In this document: one piece after another, positions 1 to 9,181 of the stretch
Numbering within the stretch: position 1 is the first letter of the stretch
How the letters are laid out: each line of letters opens with the position of its first letter
Origin: Prochlorococcus sp. AG-424-M03
Lineage (GTDB): Bacteria > Cyanobacteriota > Cyanobacteriia > PCC-6307 > Cyanobiaceae
Length of the DNA: 63,298 nt
Reading direction: 5' to 3'
Assembly (NCBI GenBank): GCA_003213275.1
Contig: QCNH01000002.1
Location: 1-63,298, forward strand
Program-made: the position numbers and the translations under genes
The notes under the pieces: generated by a model
The model's database searches: none
Seen by the model: the letters and a program-made list of their open reading frames with translations, nothing else
Told to the model about the DNA's origin: nothing

Positions 1-713
1 AAACTACTAACAAAAAGAGTCTTAGGATTATTTAAAAGGTTAATTGGTGTATCAATTTGATGAATTTTACCTTCATTCATAACAGCAACTTTATCGCAAA
101 TTGACATTGCTTCTTCGGGATCATGAGTAACCATCAATCCGCTTGCATTACAACCTTTTAGAATATTTGGAAGTTCACTTCTCAATTTAAGTTTGACATG
201 CATATCAAGACTACAAAAGGGTTCATCTAATAAAATAAAATCTGTACCCGGAGCGAGAGCCCTCGCAATTGCGAGTCTTTGTTTTTGGCCTCCAGACAAT
301 TCATGTGGGTATCTTCCAACAAAATTATCAAGACCAACAATATTTAATAAATAGTCAGCTCTAGATCTATCTTTTTTATTTTTTAAACCAAACATCACAT
401 TTTCCATAACAGTTAAATGAGGGAAAAGTGCATAATCTTGAAAAACCATACCAATATTTCTTTTCTCAGGGCTAAGGATTTTTTTTCTACTTGAAATTTC
501 CTTATCATTTAAAGAAATCCTTCCTTTATAGGGATATTCAAAACCTGCGATTAATCTCAAAAGAGTGGTTTTTCCACAACCAGAAGGGCCAAGCAAACCT
601 AATAATTCCCCATTTTCAATTTTTAGGTTAATTTCATTTAATATCCAATTTGAATATTTTTGCTTATCATATTTATGATGCAGATCATCAATTATTAACG
701 CATCATTTTTCAC
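1..713 (-). CDS. ABC transporter ATP-binding protein, Fe3+/FutC-like family, 3' end cut by window edge
   Basis: Reverse-strand translation from a GTG at 713: VKNDALIIDDLHHKYDK...LLGPSGCGKTTLLRLIAG...HELSGGQKQRLAIARAL...LLDEPFCSLD...VTHDPEEAM. Walker A, signature and Walker B are intact. Not in the ORF track because it is truncated. Confidence 0.88.
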   Translation of the reverse strand, partial: MKNDALIIDDLHHKYDKQKYSNWILNEINLKIENGELLGLLGPSGCGKTTLLRLIAGFEYPYKGRISLNDKEISSRKKILSPEKRNIGMVFQDYALFPHLTVMENVMFGLKNKKDRSRADYLLNIVGLDNFVGRYPHELSGGQKQRLAIARALAPGTDFILLDEPFCSLDMHVKLKLRSELPNILKGCNASGLMVTHDPEEAMSICDKVAVMNEGKIHQIDTPINLLNNPKTLFVSS

Positions 714-809
714 AAAATTCTTCTTCTTTAAATATATTAAATTAGCAGAAAATATTAACCTAAAATTTCTCTTGTATAATTTTATACACTATTCAATTTA
801 TCAAATTTA

Positions 810-1463
810 ATGAGAAAGACCGAAAGAGCAGAAATAATACTCAAAGAACTCAAAAAGCTATATCCATCGCCTCCAATACCTCTTGATCATACAAATGCAT
901 ACACACTTTTGGTAGCAGTAGTTTTAAGTGCACAATCAACAGATAAAAAAGTAAATGAGTTAACAAAAAACTTATTTAAGGTTGCAGATAATCCAGAAAA
1001 AATGGTGAAACTAGGTATTAATGGCATTTATAAATATATAAAATTTTTAGGCCTATCTAATCAAAAAGCAAAGAACATCTATAAACTATCTAAACTCTTG
1101 ATTGAGAAACATAAAAGTATAGTCCCAAATACTTTTGAGAAGCTTGAATCTCTTCCAGGAGTAGGTCATAAAACAGCATCAGTTGTAATGTCACAAGTAT
1201 TTAAAATCCCCTCATTCCCAGTTGATACTCACATACACAGGTTGTCACAAAGATGGGGTCTATCAAATGGAGATAGCGTAGTTCAAACAGAAAAAGACCT
1301 AAAAAAATTATTTCCAGTTAATGATTGGAATACCTTACATTTGCAAATAATCTTCTATGGCAGAGAATACTGCACAGCAAGAGGCTGTGATGGGACAAAA
1401 TGTTATTTATGTCGTATTCTTTATCCCAACAGGAAAAAGAAATTTATATGTAAAAAGCCCTAA
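810..1463 (+). CDS. nth: endonuclease III
   Basis: HhH motif LPGVGHKTASVV, catalytic region FPVDTHIHRLSQRWGL, C-terminal Cys cluster CTARGCDGTKCYLC. Confidence 0.95.
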   Translation: MRKTERAEIILKELKKLYPSPPIPLDHTNAYTLLVAVVLSAQSTDKKVNELTKNLFKVADNPEKMVKLGINGIYKYIKFLGLSNQKAKNIYKLSKLLIEKHKSIVPNTFEKLESLPGVGHKTASVVMSQVFKIPSFPVDTHIHRLSQRWGLSNGDSVVQTEKDLKKLFPVNDWNTLHLQIIFYGREYCTARGCDGTKCYLCRILYPNRKKKFICKKP

Positions 1464-1498
1464 GAAATTTATATAATAATTGAATTAGTTTTTTAATC

Positions 1499-2158
1499 AT
1501 GAAAATAGCAATTACTGGTGCATCGGGGAAAACAGGTTATAGAATTTCTGAAGAGGCAGTTAAGAAAGGATTTAAAGTAAGACAAATCATTAGAAAGAAC
1601 TCAAAAGTGTCAGAGGGATTAGAGAGTTTAGAAACTATTAGAGTTTCATTAGATAAAAAAGAAGAACTTGATAAAGCTTTAAAAGATATTGATGCTTTGG
1701 TAATTGCCACGGGTGCGAGAGCATCATTAGATTTAACTGGCCCTGCAAAGGTTGATGCATTAGGCGTATACAGGCAATTAGAGAGTTGCAAAAGAGTTGG
1801 TATTAAGAGAGTTATTTTAGTTAGTTCTCTTTGCACTGGTAAATTATTTCACCCATTAAACTTGTTTGGTTTAATTCTTATTTGGAAGAAAATAGGTGAA
1901 AACTTTCTAAGAAATTCAAATTTCGAATGGACTATCATTAGACCTGGAGGATTAAAGGAAAATGAAGATATTAAATCAGAAAATATAACTTATTCAAAAG
2001 AGGATACTCAAATTAATGGATCAATCCCAAGAAGATTAGTAGCCAAATGCTGTATAGATTCTTTAAAAAACAACAGCTCCATAAATAAATTAATAGAAGT
2101 AACAAGCTCAAATGATAATAAAAAGATATCTTTTAAGAAAGCTATGCAAATGATTTAA
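1499..2158 (+). CDS. NAD(P)-binding atypical SDR family protein
   Basis: N-terminal GASGKTGYRI Rossmann motif; NAD(P)H-binding domain architecture. Confidence 0.85.
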   Translation: MKIAITGASGKTGYRISEEAVKKGFKVRQIIRKNSKVSEGLESLETIRVSLDKKEELDKALKDIDALVIATGARASLDLTGPAKVDALGVYRQLESCKRVGIKRVILVSSLCTGKLFHPLNLFGLILIWKKIGENFLRNSNFEWTIIRPGGLKENEDIKSENITYSKEDTQINGSIPRRLVAKCCIDSLKNNSSINKLIEVTSSNDNKKISFKKAMQMI

Positions 2159-2184
2159 AAAATGTAAATATATAAAGTAAAACT

Positions 2185-2373
2185 ATGAAAATAAACCCAA
2201 AAATTGACGCATTACAATTAATGCTTACTGATTTGAGAACAAGAAATGAACCGATAAGACATAAAGCTGCTTTTAAAGGCTGTCAACCAGAATTTCAAAG
2301 TCTTGTATCAAGGTTAATAAAGCAGTTAGAGGAAGAATTGATTTCTGAAAAGATTACAAATCGTGATAGTTAA
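2185..2373 (+). CDS. conserved small hypothetical protein (62 aa)
   Basis: Short ORF co-directional with its upstream neighbour, normal codon usage; no family recognised. Confidence 0.6.
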   Translation: MKINPKIDALQLMLTDLRTRNEPIRHKAAFKGCQPEFQSLVSRLIKQLEEELISEKITNRDS

Positions 2374-2383
2374 AAAATATAGA

Positions 2384-2995
2384 TTACTTAAATGAACATA
2401 ATTTGTCTAATTTAGCTTGTTCTGAAAGTTCATCATATCCTCCAAAAAATTTATCATCCAAAAATATTTGAGGAAAAGTATTGTGGTTACTTTTTAAATT
2501 TATTTTTTGAAAACTTTCATCATTATCTATTATATTAACTTCATGAGGGATAGATAAAGAATTCAACAACCTAATAGATCTTTTAGACCAAGGGCAATCC
2601 TTTAATATATAGACTTTTACACGTGATAGATTTGTAATTAAATCATTATTGGAGATATTTATAATTTTTTGCTCAAAAGAAATTAATAGTATGTCAGTAC
2701 CTTTTTTTACAATGCATCCCTCCTCAAGATGGCCACCAAAGACATTACAGCCCTCATCTGCAAAACTTAAATGAAGATGAACATCACCTTTATTAAAATG
2801 ACCATTAAGCGATACTATCTCTAGATTTCCTTCAAATTTATTTATCTCTAGATTTCCTGGGCATTGAATACATACTGTTTTAAGATTGCCCACTACGCCG
2901 GAAACATAACCGTATAGATTATTTGCAAAGGAATATTCTTTAATTGATTTTATCAAATCAGATTCTGGAGATAGCTTTAGGCTATGAGGCAGCAT
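2384..2995 (-). CDS. DUF296/PCC-domain protein fused to a C-terminal glutaredoxin-like domain
   Basis: N-terminal GYVSGVVGNLKTVCIQCPG...VSLNGHFNKGDVHLHLSFADEGCNVFGGHLEEGCIV (DUF296-like); C-terminal VKVYILKDCPWSKRSIRLLNSLSIPHEV...TFPQIFLDDKFFGGYDEL (glutaredoxin fold). Confidence 0.8.
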   Translation of the reverse strand: MLPHSLKLSPESDLIKSIKEYSFANNLYGYVSGVVGNLKTVCIQCPGNLEINKFEGNLEIVSLNGHFNKGDVHLHLSFADEGCNVFGGHLEEGCIVKKGTDILLISFEQKIINISNNDLITNLSRVKVYILKDCPWSKRSIRLLNSLSIPHEVNIIDNDESFQKINLKSNHNTFPQIFLDDKFFGGYDELSEQAKLDKLCSFK

Positions 2996-3192
2996 TAGAT
3001 ATTATTAATAATTTTTTAATATAAAACATCATGAATAATAAAGAGAAGGAGGGTTCATAATCTTTAGGATTCTGATTTAAATTTATTGATTAAAATCTTC
3101 CGTTTAAATCAATTAAGACTAGTTTTCCTTTAAATTAAAGTTTCATAAGAGTGTTATATATTTATTAAGAGAAAATAATTTTTCACTAAAAA

Positions 3193-3708
3193 TTGAAATT
3201 ATTAAATGTTCCTAACATATTATCGATAATTCGCCTTTTCCTGGTATTTCCTCTAATCATTTTTTTAGAAGTTAATAAACCTTTTTATGTATTCATTTTA
3301 ATTATTATTGGCGGTTTAACTGATTATTTTGATGGGTTAATTGCAAGAAAATTTAATCTTAAAACTAGATTAGGCGCCATCCTTGATCCATTAAGCGATA
3401 AAGTATTCTATTTAATTCCTTTAGTTTTTCTTTGCAAAAATAATTTAATACCATTCTGGTCATTAACATTAATATTATTTAGAGAATTAATTATCTCTAG
3501 CTTGAGGAATTCCACAAAAGACGGTTTACCAGCATCTCAGTTAGGAAAATTTAAAACATTTTTCTTTTTTATTGCCATAATAACCTTCTTTTCACCATTA
3601 AAAATAGAGTTATTGAATAATTTCGCTATTATTTCTTATTGGATAGGTTTCTTTCTAACTTTTACAACTTTATTTGGTTATTTAAGAATAAAAAAGAATC
3701 TTATCTAA
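3193..3708 (+). CDS. pgsA: CDP-diacylglycerol--glycerol-3-phosphate 3-phosphatidyltransferase
   Basis: CDP-alcohol phosphatidyltransferase motif DYFDGLIARKFNLKTRLGAILDPLSDK; multiple TM segments; TTG start. Confidence 0.93.
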   Translation: MKLLNVPNILSIIRLFLVFPLIIFLEVNKPFYVFILIIIGGLTDYFDGLIARKFNLKTRLGAILDPLSDKVFYLIPLVFLCKNNLIPFWSLTLILFRELIISSLRNSTKDGLPASQLGKFKTFFFFIAIITFFSPLKIELLNNFAIISYWIGFFLTFTTLFGYLRIKKNLI

Positions 3709-4608
3709 ATTCTCATCAAAACCTTGCCCCTTTTTATAATTAAAATCTTTTACAAAACTATCCTTTAACCCATTAAGCAAATCAAAACTTGGTTCCCAAT
3801 CCAAATCATTCTTAATCTTAGAAATATCAGTTTGATAATGATTTAATCTAATTGGAAATCCCTTCCGAGATTTAGGATCTAATTTTTGATAATCAAATGT
3901 TCTTAAAGAAATTTCATGCTGAGTCAAGTCAAGAACATTGGCACAGAAATAAATTAAGCCCTTAATAGTAACTCCTTTATCACCTGAACAGTTGTAAATA
4001 TTATTTTTAGAATTTTCAAAATTTATGCACCTAATCATTACATCAGTAAGATCCGAAACATGGCCTAGCTGAGTAATTAAAGAACCATCTCCAGGAATGG
4101 GGATAGATTTATTAGTAAATAATCTTTCAAAAAACCAATTTTCAATTTTATTATAATTTCCTGGTCCATAAATATAAGTTGGTCTAAAACTTGTAAAAGG
4201 AATTTTTTGGTTTATCAACCAATTTTCTGTCTCAAATTTTCCTTTGTGTCTACTATTTGGGTCAATAGGATCATCTTCAGATATGGGCAGTTCATGATTA
4301 TCTTTATAAACTCCTGCAGAGCTTACATATACATATCTCTGGAAAGAGTCATCTAAATTTTCTATAACAAGTTTCGTTTGTTCTAACTCTCTTCCAGAAA
4401 TATCATAAACAACATCATATTTTTTATTTCTTAGCTTAACAATATCTTCCAAACTATTTCTATCTCCCTTAATTAAATTTGTTTTTTCATGATTAGCATT
4501 ATTACCTCTTGTGAAAATATCAATATAATGATTTTGGCTTAATAACTTTCCAACCAGAGACTTACCAACAAATCTAGTCCCGCCCATTACAAGAATTTTC
4601 ATATTCAA
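3682..4608 (-). CDS. NAD-dependent epimerase/dehydratase, CSP41-like
   Basis: MGGTRFVGKSL Rossmann motif, YVSSAGVYKD, RPTYIYGPGNYN. Confidence 0.85.
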   Translation of the reverse strand: MNMKILVMGGTRFVGKSLVGKLLSQNHYIDIFTRGNNANHEKTNLIKGDRNSLEDIVKLRNKKYDVVYDISGRELEQTKLVIENLDDSFQRYVYVSSAGVYKDNHELPISEDDPIDPNSRHKGKFETENWLINQKIPFTSFRPTYIYGPGNYNKIENWFFERLFTNKSIPIPGDGSLITQLGHVSDLTDVMIRCINFENSKNNIYNCSGDKGVTIKGLIYFCANVLDLTQHEISLRTFDYQKLDPKSRKGFPIRLNHYQTDISKIKNDLDWEPSFDLLNGLKDSFVKDFNYKKGQGFDENLDKILFYS

Positions 4609-4694
4609 AAAATATTTAACTGAAGTAGTAATCTTAAATAGAATTACATATTGAATAGTACTACTAAGAAGTAATTAATGAAAAGGATGATTCT

Positions 4695-5462
4695 ATGGAA
4701 CTGATACCAGCAATTGATTTGATGAATGGAAAGTGCGTAAGGCTTTTTAAAGGGGATTTTAATAAAAGAAAAAATTTCACAAAAGAGCCACATGAACAAG
4801 CTAAATTTTGGGAAAGCGAAGGAGCAAAATATATACATATAGTTGATTTGGATGCCGCAAAAACTGGAGAACCAACCAACGATCAATCAATAAAAGAGAT
4901 TGCAAAAACAATTAAAATACCAATTCAAATAGGAGGAGGGATAAGGTCTATAGAAAGAATAGAACAATTATTTTCTTATGGAATTGATAAAGTTATAATG
5001 GGTACTTCAGCAATAGAAAATAAAGAATTAGTTAAAGACTTATCAAATAAATTTCCAGGAAGGATAATTATAGGTATTGATGCTAAAGAAGGAAAAGTTA
5101 GTACAAGGGGGTGGCTAAAGCAATCTAATATATTAGCTACAGATCTAGTAAAGGAGTTTTCTTCATTTAAAATAGCTAGTTTTATTGTTACAGATATAAA
5201 TACAGATGGGACCTTAGAAGGAACAAATGAAGAATTCATAAAAAGTATTCTTGAGATTACAGACATTCCAGTAATAGCCTCAGGAGGTGTTGGTTCAATC
5301 TCGGATTTATTATCTTTAGTAAAATTTGAGAATTCTGGACTCTTTGGCGTGATTGTAGGTAAAGCTCTATATGAAAATAAATTTAAAATAAGTGAAGCTA
5401 ATAATGTATTGTCATCAAAGAGACTTATTGACTTTGATTTTAACAACAATTACTACGCTTAA
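4695..5462 (+). CDS. hisA: phosphoribosylformimino-5-aminoimidazole carboxamide ribotide isomerase
   Basis: MELIPAIDLMNGKCVRLFKGDF, IQIGGGIRS, ASGGVGSISDL. Confidence 0.96.
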   Translation: MELIPAIDLMNGKCVRLFKGDFNKRKNFTKEPHEQAKFWESEGAKYIHIVDLDAAKTGEPTNDQSIKEIAKTIKIPIQIGGGIRSIERIEQLFSYGIDKVIMGTSAIENKELVKDLSNKFPGRIIIGIDAKEGKVSTRGWLKQSNILATDLVKEFSSFKIASFIVTDINTDGTLEGTNEEFIKSILEITDIPVIASGGVGSISDLLSLVKFENSGLFGVIVGKALYENKFKISEANNVLSSKRLIDFDFNNNYYA

Positions 5463-5541
5463 AATAGTATAAAAATTGATTTAAGGCTGGTATTTGCAGT
5501 AATTGTTAGTTAATTTTGTATAAGAGATAAGAAATCTAGTC

Positions 5542-7158
5542 TTGGAATCAATTTCAAAAAAATCAATATTAATTATTGCTCCAAGCTTAATAGCAGAATC
5601 TTTATCGCTCAAGTTAACATCACTGGACAAAAATTTAGACATTAATTTTAATAATGGAATAGTTGATACAAATCCTGATTTAGTTATATGGAATGTCATT
5701 AATTTCCAATCAGAAGATCTTATAAGATTAGAATTATTAAAATTAAGAGAGAGGTGGGATGAGTCAAAGTTTCTAATAATACTCTCTGGTGAACTTTTTT
5801 ATGAAGAAAAAAACACTCCATCTTTAAATACCGAAGGTTTTCTTTTAAATCCCAGTGCAGAAAAAGTTCTTGAATCTATTTATACTATTTTAAATGGCGG
5901 AAGGGTATTTGATATTGAAAATAATTCCCAGGTTCAATTAAAACAAGATAAGCCTCTTTCTTTTAGTCAAAAAATTCTAATTTCAGGTCTCAAACAAATA
6001 GATACTGAGATTAACTATATATTCAAATATGTTAATTCTGATTCAACTCCAGAATTTTATAAATTTATTTTAAAAGGAAGATTAAGAGAACTTCTTACTG
6101 CTAAATCATTTCTTATTTTCTTATGGGGTAATTCCCTAGAACTTTATACAGAGGCAATTTACACTGATAATAGAATTAATTTTGAAAATAAGAAAACTGT
6201 TTTCATTAAAGATAAAAATACTTTAGAAATTTGGAATTTAATTTTTGAAAGACTCAAAGAAAGATATAACTCAACAAACATAGAGATTGAATTTAATAAT
6301 TCATCAATAATTCTCTCTGGGATAAAGAAAGAGTTCATTTCACGCCTAATATGCAAAATGTTAGATGAGTTAAATAATTTAATAAAAAATATTAAGGAAA
6401 ACTATAAAGACGAAGATTTTAATGATGATTTAAATTCTCTTATAAAAGAACTTAAAGTTAAAACAATTTCAAATATCACAGACAGTTATTTTAGACTTAA
6501 AAAAGGAAGCGAATCTATTTCAATAAATGATTTTATTTATGATCAAGTAAGTTGTGAAGAAATAGATAGAGAATCACATGAATCAATAATGTTTATCGAG
6601 CCAATTATTAAAAATGAAGCTCTTGACTATGATGGGAAATTACTACCTCTATATGAAACTGAATCGTTTTTAATTCTTGAAAATATAATTTCAAATTGGA
6701 CAATAAGGAACTGTAATTTATTGGCTTCTGAAATTTTTAATATTTGTTCTTCTTGGCCTGAATTAAGAACTGTACTTATCAATCCTGAATTACAATCAAC
6801 AAGAAATTTTGAAAGATTTAGAAATAATATTAATAACTACAATCGTTGGCATGACTATATTTATATGCCTATCTACTTATATGAAAGTAAACGAGAATAT
6901 ATTGATATTATAGATAAAAAATTTACCCGATACTTTAAAAATGAAAATAGGGAGAAAGAACTAGAGAATCTAGAATGGCTTCAAAAACAAGTTACATTAT
7001 TAGTTGAGATAAGAGATGCAGTAGCACCTCAGTTAGAAGTTGCTGTAAAGTATATCGGTAATCTTTTCGTAACTTTCCTAACAAAAGTCCTTGGCAAAGC
7101 TATCGGTTTAATTGGGAAAGGAATCCTTCAAGGATTAGGAAGATCAAGTTCCAAGTAA
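5542..7158 (+). CDS. DUF3685 (Ycf55-like) protein with a degenerate receiver-like N-terminus
   Basis: 538 aa; cyanobacterial DUF3685 character by recognition; TTG start; N-terminus resembles a receiver fold without a clear phospho-acceptor. Confidence 0.65.
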   Translation: MESISKKSILIIAPSLIAESLSLKLTSLDKNLDINFNNGIVDTNPDLVIWNVINFQSEDLIRLELLKLRERWDESKFLIILSGELFYEEKNTPSLNTEGFLLNPSAEKVLESIYTILNGGRVFDIENNSQVQLKQDKPLSFSQKILISGLKQIDTEINYIFKYVNSDSTPEFYKFILKGRLRELLTAKSFLIFLWGNSLELYTEAIYTDNRINFENKKTVFIKDKNTLEIWNLIFERLKERYNSTNIEIEFNNSSIILSGIKKEFISRLICKMLDELNNLIKNIKENYKDEDFNDDLNSLIKELKVKTISNITDSYFRLKKGSESISINDFIYDQVSCEEIDRESHESIMFIEPIIKNEALDYDGKLLPLYETESFLILENIISNWTIRNCNLLASEIFNICSSWPELRTVLINPELQSTRNFERFRNNINNYNRWHDYIYMPIYLYESKREYIDIIDKKFTRYFKNENREKELENLEWLQKQVTLLVEIRDAVAPQLEVAVKYIGNLFVTFLTKVLGKAIGLIGKGILQGLGRSSSK

Positions 7159-7172
7159 GTTTTAAATCTTTA

Positions 7173-7997
7173 ATGAAAATATTTCAATGGTTTTTAATAG
7201 CATTAATTTTATTAAGTCCTTATAAAGCAAATGCATATAGAGATACTAACAGTTATGATGGCAACATTTTTCCTATATATGCAGGTAATGGAGCAATAGT
7301 TCCTCCTAAGACAACACTCAAGGATTCATTAAAGAATAAAAGGGTATCAATTCTATTTTTCTACCTTGATGATAGTTCTGATAGCAAAGCAATGGCTCCT
7401 GTGATATCTGGTCTAGATTTAATATGGAGGGAAAATATAGATATTATTGCTTTAACCACAGATGAATTACAAAATGAAGATAAATCTGATCTGCCAACCG
7501 AACCCAATTTTTATTGGAATGGATTAATTCCTCAAACTATAATTCTAGATAGAAATGGCCAAGTTAAATTTGATGGCAATGGGATGGTTGATTTTGGAAA
7601 ATTGAACAACATCATTAGTGAATCAACAGGTCTTGAAACAGATAAAAATTCCTCATTTACAGTAGAAGCTTTTAATGAATACAACAGTACAATTTCAGAA
7701 ACAAAAGAATCAGAGGAATCAGAAGAGAATGAAGTTAAAGAAGAAAAAAATGATGCAGAGCTAAAATCTGAGGGACCAGAAGAGAATGAAGTTAAAGAGG
7801 AAAAAAATAATGCAGAGCTAAAATCTGAGGGACCAGAAGAGAATGAAGTTAAAGAGGAAAAAAATGATGCAGAGCTAAAATCTGAGGGACCAGAAGAGAA
7901 TGAAGTTAAAGAGGATAAAAATGATGCAGAGCTAAAATCTGAGGGACAAGAAGAAATTAAATTTAAAGAGGAAAAAAAAGAAGCTAAAAATAATTAA
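7173..7997 (+). CDS. secreted or lumenal thioredoxin-fold protein with an acidic tandem-repeat C-terminus
   Basis: Signal peptide MKIFQWFLIALILLSPYKANA; TlpA-like pattern ...PQTIILDRNGQVKFDGNG; no CXXC; four near-identical 19-aa repeats. Confidence 0.75.
   Translation: MKIFQWFLIALILLSPYKANAYRDTNSYDGNIFPIYAGNGAIVPPKTTLKDSLKNKRVSILFFYLDDSSDSKAMAPVISGLDLIWRENIDIIALTTDELQNEDKSDLPTEPNFYWNGLIPQTIILDRNGQVKFDGNGMVDFGKLNNIISESTGLETDKNSSFTVEAFNEYNSTISETKESEESEENEVKEEKNDAELKSEGPEENEVKEEKNNAELKSEGPEENEVKEEKNDAELKSEGPEENEVKEDKNDAELKSEGQEEIKFKEEKKEAKNN
7722..7949 (+). repeat. in-frame tandem repeat, four copies of a 57-bp unit, with a degraded fifth unit to 7997
   Basis: Unit gaagagaatgaagttaaagaggaaaaaaatgatgcagagctaaaatctgagggacca repeats at 7722, 7779, 7836 and 7893 with few substitutions; protein unit EENEVKEEKNDAELKSEGP. 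Confidence 0.97.
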
Positions 7998-8011
7998 ATA
8001 TTTCAGAAAAA

Positions 8012-9181
8012 ATGTTATTTGTAAATATCCTTTTATTTTTAATAATCTTTTTAATTATTTCAGACTTATATATTAAAAACTCACCCAAATCAAAGCTGGT
8101 TCTGGTGCCTATCAATTATAAAATCAAAAGAAAAGATAGTTTAAACGAAATAATTATTGATTTAAAAATAATTAATAAAAGTAACACCAAGGAGACAATG
8201 GTAACTAATATGTATTTCAAATTGGATTTTTTTAAAAGGAAAGGAGACGAATATTACCAAAATTTGAATTATCAAGAAGATATTTATTTATATGATAAAA
8301 ATAAAGAAAAAAATTTAAATAATTATTGGCCAACAACTATTATCAAGTCAAATTCAGAATTATTTATAAGAGTAATCTATAAATTTAGCAATAATAAGTT
8401 CAGAGAAAAATTAAAATATATATGGCTAAAAGTATTTTGGGAGAATTATGGCCATTTTGGTATTTCAAAAAGAAAGGATTGTTATTTAATTAATTTAGAT
8501 GGTCAAAAACAAAGGCCTAAAGAAGTTTTTGAAATTCCAATAAATAATAAATATTATGCTATTTCTATTAAAACTGATTTACTTGGATGCTTTGATAACC
8601 CAGTAAATACTGTGATCGAATACTGTAAAGGCATTGCAGAAAAAAATGATATTTTAACTATCGGTGAAAGTCCACTTGCGATTATGCAAAATAGATATAT
8701 TTCTCCTAAAAATTTAGAATATAGTTTATTTTCGAAAATTCTATGTTATTTCTTTCACCCCACAAGCAGTCTCGCAACTGCTTGTGGAATGCAATTATTA
8801 ATAAATAAAATTGGGGTTACAAGAATAACCCTTGCATTAATTGTTGGATTGATATTTAAATTAATTGGCATTAAGGGAATATTTTATAGACTAACAGGTT
8901 CAGAATCATCTCTAATTGATGATATAAGTGGTACAGTCACACCCTACGACAAAAGTATAGTTATGGGTCCTCTAAATGCGGATTTATTTTGTAAGGAGGT
9001 CTCAAAATATTTAAATATAGATGTTGCTGTAGTTGATGTTAACGATCTTGGAGGGGTAAAAGTATTAGCCAGTTCAAATAAGTCAGTAAATGAAATAGTC
9101 AAAAGAAACTTAATATCTAATCCAGCTGGCAATGGTGATGAAAAAACTCCTATAGTGTTAATAAGAGAAAAAAGTAAATGA
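8012..9181 (+). CDS. membrane-anchored protein with F420-0:gamma-glutamyl ligase (CofE)-like domain
   Basis: N-terminal TM segment; C-terminal ISIKTDLLGCF...DILTIGESPLAIMQ...DISGTVTPYDKSIVMGPLNAD...GVKVLASS. Confidence 0.7.
   Translation: MLFVNILLFLIIFLIISDLYIKNSPKSKLVLVPINYKIKRKDSLNEIIIDLKIINKSNTKETMVTNMYFKLDFFKRKGDEYYQNLNYQEDIYLYDKNKEKNLNNYWPTTIIKSNSELFIRVIYKFSNNKFREKLKYIWLKVFWENYGHFGISKRKDCYLINLDGQKQRPKEVFEIPINNKYYAISIKTDLLGCFDNPVNTVIEYCKGIAEKNDILTIGESPLAIMQNRYISPKNLEYSLFSKILCYFFHPTSSLATACGMQLLINKIGVTRITLALIVGLIFKLIGIKGIFYRLTGSESSLIDDISGTVTPYDKSIVMGPLNADLFCKEVSKYLNIDVAVVDVNDLGGVKVLASSNKSVNEIVKRNLISNPAGNGDEKTPIVLIREKSK

Noticed and set aside
1537-1836. 99-aa minus-strand ORF opposite the SDR gene
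   Set aside because: Antisense shadow ORF with no independent support.
2996-3192. Possible tRNA or small RNA in the gap upstream of pgsA
   Set aside because: No cloverleaf or terminator-like GC stem; only an AT-rich dyad, reported at low interest.
4976-5449. 157-aa minus-strand ORF opposite hisA
   Set aside because: Lies within a clear HisA gene; no family features.
7722-7997. Possible CRISPR-like direct repeats
   Set aside because: The 57-bp units are contiguous, have no spacers and are in frame inside a CDS, so this is a coding tandem repeat.
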